Assembly: GCA_937911935.1 (NCBI GenBank)
Contig: CALDQH010000023.1
Span: forward strand, 1-12,366
Source: an uncultured Bacteroidales bacterium
GTDB lineage: Bacteria; Bacteroidota; Bacteroidia; Bacteroidales; Paludibacteraceae
Direction: 5' to 3'
Length of the DNA: 12,366 bases
In this document: piece after piece, positions 6,293-12,366 of the stretch
Layout: the number at the start of each line of letters is the position of its first letter
Position numbering within the stretch: position 1 is the stretch's first letter
Position numbers and translations under genes: made by a program
The notes under the pieces: generated by a model
The model's input: only the letters and a program-made list of their open reading frames with translations
Told to the model about the DNA's origin: nothing
Databases searched by the model: none

Positions 6293-8544
6293 GGCTCGGA
6301 TACGGGTAAAACGCTTGTGCTGTCAATGGAAACAATACTATCCGTGGGTACAATGCGTGTGCTATCGTTGTACCACGAAAAAGTGCGCAATAAACTATCG
6401 TATTGTGCGATAAATGTGCTATCGTTGAGTAAACTGTCGTTAATGGCAATTTTTATACTGTCGTTTACTTGGATGCTATCGGGTCGAGGAAGTGGAGTTG
6501 GCGTGTTGATGTATTCAATTTGAACCAACTGTTCGGGTTCGCCAAAGGTCAACTCGTCCACCAAATAGCCATTGCCACTGTTCTCCAATAAAAAGACCAA
6601 ATAGTTGATGTCGCACACCAAAGTGCGTTGGTAAGTGTGGTTATATACGTAGGTGTTGTACCTACCTTCGGGATTGGTGTTGCTTATGATACCCAAAAGT
6701 TCGCCGTGTGCATTATACACAGCTTGTCCCATGCGTCCTGAGGGGGCATCGAGGGTGGTGTAAAAGTCGCACGAAACGGTGTCTGTTTGCAAAGCCGCTT
6801 GCAAGGTCGAATCCAATGCAATGGGTGTGCATTGTAGGTACGAGTTTTCGCTACGTGTATTTAAGTAACTCATGGCGTTTGCCCAAATACCTTGCCCCAA
6901 ATGGTAGCCTTGTATCTGACCGTAGCCTAATCGAAGGCTGTAATTTGCCTCGGGTAGCGTTTGTTCTCCTTTTAAGTTGTATAAAGCTTCTCGGTATAGA
7001 CGTTTGCTACGTTCAACAAAGGGATCGTGTTCAATATAAAGCAAATAATGCAAGCGTTGCACTTGTTTTAGTTGGTTGCAAAGTTGTAAAAAGGCATCTT
7101 CGCAGCGTTGCTTCTCGGTTGGATTATCCAAGTATTTGGTAAATCGTTTTTCGTCGGTTAAGAACGATTTCTTTAGAATATAATCTACGTATTTTGGGGT
7201 GTCTCCTTTGTATTTTTTATCGATAAGTTGATAAAAATTGGGCATATAAGTAGTGTCGCATACGGTTTTGTAGTATTCCAAAACCTGGCATAACCATTTT
7301 TTTTCTTGTTCGATGTTTAATTTGCTAAAGCGATGGCTTATTTGCGCTAATGTAGAAGCTTCGTTTTGGCTGTTCATGTCGAGCAGTAAAAAGCCCATTT
7401 GCACGCTGTTTACGTATTTAAGCAGTTCGCTACTGGTGCGATACCAAACCAAATGGTTGCAACGTGTTTTGTACGTGTTCTGCAAAAAGGGTAGTAAATT
7501 TCCGTAGCGCAAAGCGGTTTCGAATTGGCTATGATTGGCAGCCCAATAGGTAAAATCCCATTCTTTAGTGCGTTGTCTTTCTATCAGACCTAATTGTTTG
7601 ATGATTTGCTCTTCGCGTTTAAGGGAGTCTTGCCAGGCTAATGTTTGGGCTTGGTAATTGGCTTGTAAAAATTGCCAAACCCTGATTTTTGCACTGTCGT
7701 CTGCCATGCGTTCTTGCCATTCGTACGAAAGTAAATTTCGCTCGCTTTGATTGGGATAGCCCAAATAGAAGACGGGGTCGCCTACTTGCTTTTTAATGCG
7801 TGATAGGGTGGCATGAGGCATGTCTTGGGCAGGTACATTAAATTCAGAATAGTTGGCGGGCATATTGTCGCGCGAGGTGTAAATGCGCAACAAACAAAAA
7901 TCGGCTACGTGGCGTTGGGGGGTATATCCCTTTTGGAGGCTATAAGTAGCTATGTCTTGTGCAGGTACATATACCAATCGAATGTCGTTGTATTGGGTGT
8001 ATTCGTATAGGTAAAATTCGTGGTTAGAATTTTGTTCTATCTGTACCATGTGCCCTGGAGTTTTTACCTGCTCTAGATAGATTTGTTGGCAAATGGAGTC
8101 AATCTGTTTTTTGTACTCTTGCTCGTTTAATGTGGCATCTGTAGCTTTTTGAATGCGCTCTGTTATGTTTTCAGAGCGTTTTAGTTGCAAAGCATAGAGG
8201 TTGCTAATGGGTATTTCTTGGGAGTTGTCCGATGCCAAGAAACCATTCATTAAGCGATCTGACTGCTCGATAAAAGCAGTAAAAGGAGCATAATTGGTAA
8301 GTAGCAAACCTTCTTTCGATACAATTACACCGCTGTGTCCGTTAGATAAATACACCACTTGGTCTTTGAGCGATGTTTCTTGGGTATGGTAAATATCGTC
8401 GGCAGTTAAATCACCCCCAGCCTCGTCAATCCAATCAAAGAGCGTATCGGGTATAGCCGTGGGCAACCACATGCCTTCGTCTGCCATAGATAGGTTGCAT
8501 AGCGATAGGCAAAGTAGGAGTATATAAGCTTTTATTTTTTGCAT
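6289..8544 (-). CDS. S46-family (DPP7/DPP11-like) protein lacking catalytic His and Ser; probable pseudopeptidase
   Basis: S46 members are periplasmic dipeptidyl peptidases. The start is taken at the ATG at 8544 (751 residues); a TTG 24 bp upstream in the same frame falls inside the promoter. A signal peptide ends at about A21|DEGMWLP, the family's mature N-terminus. Family blocks are recognisable: SLKD near 58-61, RHVADF at 211-216, YSEFNVP, LGYPN, and the ANYSLRLGYGQIQGY region near 533-547. However, the TNHHC motif carrying the catalytic His is TNYAP (83-87, Ala86 at the His position), and GGNSGSP carrying the catalytic Ser has become SGRMGQA (Met605 at the Ser position). Asp215 of the triad remains. 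The paired Cys of active members are His70 and Pro87. A tail of about 85 residues has eight Asp-Ser dipeptides. It probably does not cleave peptides; binding or scaffolding roles are guesses. The reading frame is open throughout, so this is not decay by frameshift. Confidence 0.88.
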   Translation of the reverse strand: MQKIKAYILLLCLSLCNLSMADEGMWLPTAIPDTLFDWIDEAGGDLTADDIYHTQETSLKDQVVYLSNGHSGVIVSKEGLLLTNYAPFTAFIEQSDRLMNGFLASDNSQEIPISNLYALQLKRSENITERIQKATDATLNEQEYKKQIDSICQQIYLEQVKTPGHMVQIEQNSNHEFYLYEYTQYNDIRLVYVPAQDIATYSLQKGYTPQRHVADFCLLRIYTSRDNMPANYSEFNVPAQDMPHATLSRIKKQVGDPVFYLGYPNQSERNLLSYEWQERMADDSAKIRVWQFLQANYQAQTLAWQDSLKREEQIIKQLGLIERQRTKEWDFTYWAANHSQFETALRYGNLLPFLQNTYKTRCNHLVWYRTSSELLKYVNSVQMGFLLLDMNSQNEASTLAQISHRFSKLNIEQEKKWLCQVLEYYKTVCDTTYMPNFYQLIDKKYKGDTPKYVDYILKKSFLTDEKRFTKYLDNPTEKQRCEDAFLQLCNQLKQVQRLHYLLYIEHDPFVERSKRLYREALYNLKGEQTLPEANYSLRLGYGQIQGYHLGQGIWANAMSYLNTRSENSYLQCTPIALDSTLQAALQTDTVSCDFYTTLDAPSGRMGQAVYNAHGELLGIISNTNPEGRYNTYVYNHTYQRTLVCDINYLVFLLENSGNGYLVDELTFGEPEQLVQIEYINTPTPLPRPDSIQVNDSIKIAINDSLLNDSTFIAQYDSLLRTFSWYNDSTRIVPTDSIVSIDSTSVLPVSEP
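6319..6480 (-). repeat. Asp-Ser-rich tail of the S46-like protein
   Basis: This codes for residues 689-742. The DS dipeptide occurs eight times at irregular spacing (PDS, NDS four times, YDS, TDS, IDS), usually followed by Ile, Leu or Thr. It follows the point (LVDEL, about 660) where known S46 enzymes end. It is probably an extended periplasmic tail; no known domain is recognised. Confidence 0.7.
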
Positions 8545-8565
8545 AAATAATGGTTTACAACGGCG

Positions 8566-8573
8566 CAAAAGTA
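8566..8573 (-). promoter_or_regulatory. -7 box of the S46-like/pdxB/truA transcript
   Basis: The minus strand carries TACTTTTG (8573-8566), an exact TAnnTTTG match. Transcription would start near 8560, giving a leader of about 15 nt before the ATG at 8544. The best -33 candidate is GTTG at 8601-8598, with a longish 24-bp spacer and lying across the uup start codon, so the upstream half is weak. Confidence 0.6.
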
Positions 8574-8585
8574 GTGATTTTTTTG

Positions 8586-8593
8586 TAGTTTTG
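8586..8593 (+). promoter_or_regulatory. -7 box of uup
   Basis: TAGTTTTG at 8586-8593 is an exact TAnnTTTG match pointing rightward. Transcription would begin near 8600, only a few bases before the uup ATG at 8603, so the transcript would be almost leaderless. No TTTG is found at the usual -33 distance. Together with the opposite -7 box at 8566-8573 it forms a compact divergent promoter within 58 bp. Confidence 0.55.
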
Positions 8594-8602
8594 CACGCAA
8601 CT

Positions 8603-10474
8603 ATGGTAAGTTATTTGCAAATAGAAGGCTTGACAAAGCGTTTTGGTGCTACACTTATGTACCAAAATGTGAGTATGGAGTTGTCCGAGGGGCAACGAGT
8701 GGCAATAGTAGCCAAAAATGGAGCTGGAAAAACGACCTTGCTCAATATCATTGCAGGTAAAGAGCCCTACGACGAGGGGTTAATTACTTTTAAAAACGAT
8801 TTGCGAGTAGCTTATTTGCCCCAAGAACCCACTTACCCTGCTCACTATACGGTTTTAGAGGCGTTTTGCTCTATTCCTAATCCGATAGCTAATTTGATTG
8901 CCCGTTACGAAGCCATGCTGTCGCAAGGCGAAAGCGTGTACGATACGGAAGAGTTTCAGCAATTGCTATCCGAAATGGATCACTTTAAAGCTTGGGAGTA
9001 CGAACAACGAGCCAAACAAATTTTGTCAAAACTCAATATTACCGATTTTAGGCAAAAAGTAGGGACGCTCTCTGGCGGACAGTTAAAACGTTTGGCATTG
9101 GCAAATGCTTTGATAAACGAACCCGATTTGTTGATTTTGGACGAGCCTACCAACCACCTCGATTTAGAAATGACCGAATGGTTGGAAGATTACCTAAATA
9201 AATCGTCGCTTACGTTGTTGATGGTAACGCACGATAGGTACTTTTTGGATCGTGTGTGCACCGAAATTATCGAGATAGATAACCAACAGCTGTATCGATA
9301 CAAAGGAAATTACTCCTATTATTTAGAAAAACACCAAGAGCGAAGCGAACAACGGAATGCCGAATTGGCAAGGGCTAATAATTTGTTTCGCAAGGAGTTG
9401 GATTGGATGCGTCGTCAGCCACAGGCACGTGCTACCAAGGCCAAAAGCCGCATAGACGATTTTTATGCGCTGCAAGAAAAAGTACGCCAAAAACCAGACG
9501 AAAAGCAAGTTAGGTTAGAAGTTAAGTCGGCTTATTTAGGATCTAAAATATTCGAAGCTCAATACATTTGCAAATCGTTTGGCGAAAAACGCATTTTGCA
9601 TAATTTTTATTATCAATTTAGCAAAGGCGAAAAAATGGGTATCGTGGGTGCTAATGGCACAGGAAAATCTACCTTTGTTAAATTGTTGTTGGGATTAGAA
9701 AAACCCGATAGCGGTAGTTTTGATATAGGCGAAACCATAAAATTTGGTTATTACAGCCAGGATGGCTTGCAATTTAACGACCAAATGAAAGTAATTGACG
9801 TGGTGCGTGATATTGCCGAAGAAATAGACTTGGGTGGCGGGAAACGCCTTTCGGCATCACAGTTTTTAGCCCACTTTTTGTTTACGCCCGAAACACAAAA
9901 TAACTACGTGTATAAATTGAGTGGGGGAGAAAAACGTCGTTTGTATTTGTGCACCGTATTGATGAAAAATCCCAACTTTTTGGTGCTTGACGAACCAACC
10001 AACGATTTAGATATTGTCACACTCAACTTGTTAGAAGATTACCTGCAAACTTTTTCGGGTTGTGTGATGGTGGTTTCGCACGACCGCTATTTTATGGATA
10101 AAGTAGTGGATCATTTGCTGGTGTTTAAAGGCGATGCCGAAATAAAGGATTTTCCTGGCAGTTATACCGATTATCGCCTATGGCGTGACGAACAAACCAA
10201 ACTAAAGCTGCAAGAAAAGAAAAAAACGGTGGCAGAGGTGCAAGCACCCAAAAACGAGCATAAACGTAAACTTACCTATGCCGAGCAACAAGAGTTGAAG
10301 CAGTTAGAAGCCGATATGGCATTGCTCGAAGCCGAAAAACAGCAGTTGGAAGCAGAATTTGCATCGGGCAACTTGTCGTCGGAAGCGTTGCAAGCAAAAG
10401 CCCAACGCATGAACGAATTGTTGCCGTTGCTGGATGAAAAAGAAATGCGTTGGCTTGAGTTGTCGGAGATATAA
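8603..10474 (+). CDS. uup: ABC-F family ATPase, Uup type
   Basis: ABC-F proteins are soluble twin-ATPase factors that act on ribosomes rather than as transporters; Uup members are also tied to ribosome function and to precise excision of transposons. The 623-residue protein has two ABC domains. Domain 1: Walker A KNGAGKTT (38-45), LSGGQ (156-160), LLILDEPTNHLD (176-187), His210. Domain 2: Walker A GANGTGKST (349-357), LSGGE (439-443), LVLDEPTNDLD (460-470), His493. Both catalytic Glu (181 and 464) are present. The interdomain linker (about 240-310) is basic, with RRQPQARATKAKSR at 270-283. A coiled-coil C-terminal domain (about 553-620), typical of Uup, follows. No transmembrane segments are visible. 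The start is the ATG at 8603; a TTG four codons upstream lies in the promoter box. A 61-bp gap without a terminator leads to the lipoprotein gene, so co-transcription is possible. Another ABC-F subfamily is the main alternative. Confidence 0.9.
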   Translation: MVSYLQIEGLTKRFGATLMYQNVSMELSEGQRVAIVAKNGAGKTTLLNIIAGKEPYDEGLITFKNDLRVAYLPQEPTYPAHYTVLEAFCSIPNPIANLIARYEAMLSQGESVYDTEEFQQLLSEMDHFKAWEYEQRAKQILSKLNITDFRQKVGTLSGGQLKRLALANALINEPDLLILDEPTNHLDLEMTEWLEDYLNKSSLTLLMVTHDRYFLDRVCTEIIEIDNQQLYRYKGNYSYYLEKHQERSEQRNAELARANNLFRKELDWMRRQPQARATKAKSRIDDFYALQEKVRQKPDEKQVRLEVKSAYLGSKIFEAQYICKSFGEKRILHNFYYQFSKGEKMGIVGANGTGKSTFVKLLLGLEKPDSGSFDIGETIKFGYYSQDGLQFNDQMKVIDVVRDIAEEIDLGGGKRLSASQFLAHFLFTPETQNNYVYKLSGGEKRRLYLCTVLMKNPNFLVLDEPTNDLDIVTLNLLEDYLQTFSGCVMVVSHDRYFMDKVVDHLLVFKGDAEIKDFPGSYTDYRLWRDEQTKLKLQEKKKTVAEVQAPKNEHKRKLTYAEQQELKQLEADMALLEAEKQQLEAEFASGNLSSEALQAKAQRMNELLPLLDEKEMRWLELSEI

Positions 10475-10535
10475 TTTGGTAAATTCAAAAAAAATGTCGA
10501 AAATTGCAATCGTATTCAATAATAATCGTGTTACT

Positions 10536-11606
10536 ATGAAAAAAATCTTTTCGTTTATCCTGCTTGCTTTTTTACTAAGTTTGTTTGCTTGCGAAAATCC
10601 ACCAGTCGATCCAGGTAATAATGGTGAAACAGGTGGTAATGAACAACCTATCGGTCCAGGCAATAATGGAGAAACAGGTGGTGAAGAAAAACCTGTTGAA
10701 CCCGTGCGTAAATATGCATCGGAATATACCATTTGTAATTACAACATTCGCTATTACAACGGCACAAGCGATAATAATAACAAAGGAGCTAAAGCATGGC
10801 CCAATCGCAAAGCAAAAGTATATGAGATGATTGCACGCTACGATATGGATGTGTGTGGTTTAGAAGAAGTTACTACCACCATGGCAAATGATATTGCCAA
10901 AGATCTTACGGCGTATGCTTATATCGGTTATGGTCGTGACAATGGTAAACAACAAGGTAGCGGTGCATCGGGCGAACAAACAGGCTTGATTTACAAAACA
11001 GCCCGTTTTGAAGCGTTAGAAAGTGGACGTTTCTTTTTGTCTAAAAACCCTGATGTTGTTAGCAAGTTGCCCAATTCTAACTTTAATCGTATGGTAGCAT
11101 GGGTAAAACTAAAAGACAAAGAGTTTGGAGGCGAGTTTTATTTCTTTTCGACACACTTTGATAATGATTACGATGCAAAACACGTGACCGTGCGTTCGGG
11201 TCAAGCAGATGTTGCCATTGCCAAAGTACCCGAAATTGCGGGGGAATTGCCTTATTTCTTTGTAGGTGACTTTAACTGCGAAACCTCCGAAGTGGCTTAC
11301 GAAAAATTATCGACTGCCTTTGATGATGCATACTTAAAGATGGGTGCAGATGCCTTGGGTGGTTATGTTTGCGATGAAAAACAATTGGCGAACTCGAAAA
11401 TTGCACCTAAATGTGCATGCGAAGGCAATACCTACACAGGTTTATATTCTTCGAGCGATAATTGGCCTAAACGTATCGACTTGGTGTTATTTGACGATAC
11501 CAAAGCGACCGTTTCTTATTACAATGCCGATAACGATAACATGGGCTTGGATATGTATCCTTCTGATCACTTGCCCGTTATTACCAAAATGAGTATTATT
11601 GAATAA
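10536..11606 (+). CDS. Endonuclease/exonuclease/phosphatase-superfamily lipoprotein
   Basis: This 356-residue protein is a metal-dependent phosphodiester or phosphomonoester hydrolase of the fold shared by DNase I, exonuclease III and inositol or sphingomyelin phosphatases; the substrate cannot be told from sequence. A lipoprotein signal ends in LFAC, with Cys19 as the lipidated residue, so it should be membrane-anchored, periplasmic or surface-exposed. Residues 20-57 are a Pro/Gly/Asn linker with a 15-residue unit repeated twice. Catalytic motifs are Asn70 (CNYNIRYYNG), Glu111 (GLEEV), His207 (STHFDND), Asp245 and Asn247 (VGDFN), Asp315 (RIDLVLF), and Asp344-His345 (SDHLPV). All expected residues are present. 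The ATG at 10536 is chosen because it gives the lipoprotein signal directly; an earlier in-frame ATG at 10434 would overlap uup by 41 bases and add a non-signal leader. It follows uup by 61 bp and ends before a strong terminator. No sign of transfer. Confidence 0.9.
   Translation: MKKIFSFILLAFLLSLFACENPPVDPGNNGETGGNEQPIGPGNNGETGGEEKPVEPVRKYASEYTICNYNIRYYNGTSDNNNKGAKAWPNRKAKVYEMIARYDMDVCGLEEVTTTMANDIAKDLTAYAYIGYGRDNGKQQGSGASGEQTGLIYKTARFEALESGRFFLSKNPDVVSKLPNSNFNRMVAWVKLKDKEFGGEFYFFSTHFDNDYDAKHVTVRSGQADVAIAKVPEIAGELPYFFVGDFNCETSEVAYEKLSTAFDDAYLKMGADALGGYVCDEKQLANSKIAPKCACEGNTYTGLYSSSDNWPKRIDLVLFDDTKATVSYYNADNDNMGLDMYPSDHLPVITKMSIIE
10602..10691 (+). repeat. Two 45-bp direct repeats in the lipoprotein linker
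   Basis: Copies at 10602-10646 and 10647-10691 each encode a unit of the form P-V/I-x-PGNNGETGG-x-E-x-P (residues 23-37 and 38-52). Most differences fall at third codon positions or the variable residues. The 45-bp period keeps the frame, so copy loss or gain would only change tether length. Confidence 0.85.
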
Positions 11607-11630
11607 AAGATAATACATCTTGTACAGATG

Positions 11631-11668
11631 AAAAAAGAGCTTTGACCTGGGTCAAAGCTCTTTTTTTT
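11631..11668. terminator. Bidirectional intrinsic terminator between the lipoprotein and sufT-like genes
   Basis: A perfect 10-bp stem (GAGCTTTGAC / GTCAAAGCTC) with a CTGG loop is extended by six A on the left and eight T on the right. It works as a U-tract terminator rightward for the lipoprotein gene (stop at 11606) and, through the A-run, leftward for the SufT-like gene (stop at 11681). Confidence 0.93.
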
Positions 11669-11680
11669 AGCAGTAGTAGG

Positions 11681-11995
11681 TTAGAGCATGCCTAATTCGA
11701 GCATGGCTTCTTCGCTCATGCGGCTTTTGTCCCATTCGGGCTCAAATACCAAATTTACTTTTACCGTTTTAACGCCCTCCACACTTGCTACTTTTTGCTC
11801 AACGTCTTCTACAATAAAATCGGCCATAGGGCACGATGGAGCTGTTAGTGTCATGTCGATGGTAACGTTTTGGTTATCATCTATTTCAAGGTTGTAAATA
11901 AGGCCCAAATCGTACACGTTTACGGGAATTTCGGGGTCGTAAACGGTTTTGAGCATGGTTACAATTTTTTCTTCTAAGGCTAAAAATTCGTTCAT
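11681..11995 (-). CDS. MIP18/DUF59 family Fe-S cluster maturation protein (SufT/PaaD-like)
   Basis: Small single-domain proteins of this family help load Fe-S clusters onto apo-proteins in the cytoplasm. The 104-residue protein has the two family signatures: DPEIPVNVYDLGLIY (20-34) and LTAPSCPMADFI (50-61), with the conserved Cys55. The family residues needed for the fold and the Cys are present and the length is normal for a stand-alone member. The start is the ATG at 11995, which overlaps the stop codon of the upstream ttcA as ATGA; a GTG 48 bases upstream in the same frame would overlap ttcA deeply and is less likely. Coupling to ttcA fits, because TtcA needs an Fe-S cluster. Paralogues in phenylacetate pathways (PaaD) are an alternative name, but no paa genes are nearby. 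Confidence 0.88.
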   Translation of the reverse strand: MNEFLALEEKIVTMLKTVYDPEIPVNVYDLGLIYNLEIDDNQNVTIDMTLTAPSCPMADFIVEDVEQKVASVEGVKTVKVNLVFEPEWDKSRMSEEAMLELGML

Positions 11996-12366
11996 ATCTT
12001 TTTGGGTAAATAATCGGTTTGTATGTTGGTCATTGAGCCCCACAGACTATGTCTGGCTTGAGGATTCATTTTTTCGAGCAAAGCCATAACCTCACTCATG
12101 TCGCTGCGGTGCGAGTCGGTTTCGTAAGGGCAATTTTTTACGGGTTTTACAATTCCGCGAATGCGTGCCATTTCTTTAATTTCGCTTTCGGCAATCAGGC
12201 ACATGGGTCTGATAATATCCGCATCCACGTGGTTCATTTTAAGGTAGGGTGGCATGGTAGAAAAAGCCCCCTGAAAGGTTAAATTCATGAGTAGGGTAGC
12301 CAAAATATCGTCTTGATGATGCCCCAACGCAATTTTTGTACAGCCTAACTCTTTAGCCAATTCAAA
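11992..12366 (-). CDS. ttcA: tRNA 2-thiocytidine(32) synthetase TtcA, C-terminal part cut by window edge
   Basis: TtcA is an ATP-dependent, Fe-S-containing enzyme that thiolates cytidine 32 of certain tRNAs. The visible 124 residues are the C-terminal half. LGHHQDD (14-20 of the fragment), the TMPP block (37-40) and IIRPM (51-55) are typical of the TtcA group of PP-loop proteins, as opposed to TilS. Cys79 (KNCPYE) aligns with the third cluster-ligand cysteine of E. coli TtcA. The PP-loop and the CxxC pair that bind ATP and the cluster would lie outside the window to the right. The frame stays open to the edge (Phe-Glu-Leu before the first visible AKEL), so the start is not in the window. The TGA stop overlaps the ATG of the SufT-like gene. 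Confidence 0.85.
   Translation of the reverse strand, partial: FELAKELGCTKIALGHHQDDILATLLMNLTFQGAFSTMPPYLKMNHVDADIIRPMCLIAESEIKEMARIRGIVKPVKNCPYETDSHRSDMSEVMALLEKMNPQARHSLWGSMTNIQTDYLPKKI

Noticed and set aside
8545..8568. Eight extra residues on the S46-like protein from a TTG at 8568
   Set aside because: The TTG is part of the TAnnTTTG promoter box; the ATG at 8544 directly yields a normal signal peptide.
10434..10535. Longer lipoprotein gene from an ATG at 10434
   Set aside because: It would overlap uup by 41 bases and bury the lipoprotein signal 34 residues inside the protein.
11996..12043. GTG start for the SufT-like gene at 12043
   Set aside because: It overlaps ttcA by about 50 bases and adds residues not seen in the family; the ATGA-coupled ATG at 11995 fits.

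Overview
The window looks like a chromosomal segment from a member of the Bacteroidota, most likely order Bacteroidales. Four lines of evidence point there. There are several exact matches to the Bacteroidota sigma-factor box TAnnTTTG, two of them with TTTG exactly 20 bp upstream. The secreted amylase ends in a type IX secretion (Por) sorting domain. A relative of the S46 dipeptidyl peptidases is present. Start codons lack recognisable Shine-Dalgarno sequences. No RNA gene, insertion sequence, phage gene or CRISPR array is visible; this is mostly housekeeping DNA with a few secreted or surface proteins. Genus cannot be decided from the sequence.

Layout. Positions 1-8544 are read leftward (minus strand). 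From right to left: an S46-family protein (8544-6289), pdxB (6292-5342, ATGA overlap with the S46 gene), truA (5256-4525), a type IX-exported GH13 alpha-amylase with two copies of a roughly 100-residue module (4262-1974), a strong UUCG-loop terminator, rho (1768-293), and the first 82 codons of pyruvate:ferredoxin oxidoreductase (248-1, cut by the window edge). A 58-bp divergent promoter region separates the S46 gene from the rightward genes uup (ABC-F ATPase, 8603-10474) and an endonuclease/exonuclease/phosphatase-superfamily lipoprotein (10536-11606). A shared bidirectional terminator (11631-11668) lies between the lipoprotein gene and a leftward pair at the right edge: a partial ttcA (tRNA 2-thiocytidine synthetase) translationally coupled to a small SufT/MIP18-type Fe-S maturation protein.

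How the genes fit together. S46-like, pdxB and truA look like one transcript: an ATGA junction, then an 85-bp repeat-filled gap without a promoter match. Their functions are otherwise unrelated (periplasmic protein, vitamin B6 synthesis, tRNA pseudouridylation). The ttcA-sufT coupling makes biochemical sense because TtcA is an Fe-S enzyme. The amylase has its own promoter and terminator.

The most noteworthy signal is the S46-family protein. It keeps the family's N-terminal signature and overall plan, but the catalytic Ser is Met, the catalytic His is Ala, and the neighbouring cysteines and substrate-amine-binding positions are also changed. It is therefore likely a non-peptidase member of the family with an Asp-Ser-rich tail. 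Secondary points are a Rho with no visible N-terminal helix-bundle domain, a duplicated unassigned module in the amylase, overlapping divergent promoters with a near-leaderless uup, and small intergenic repeats around truA.
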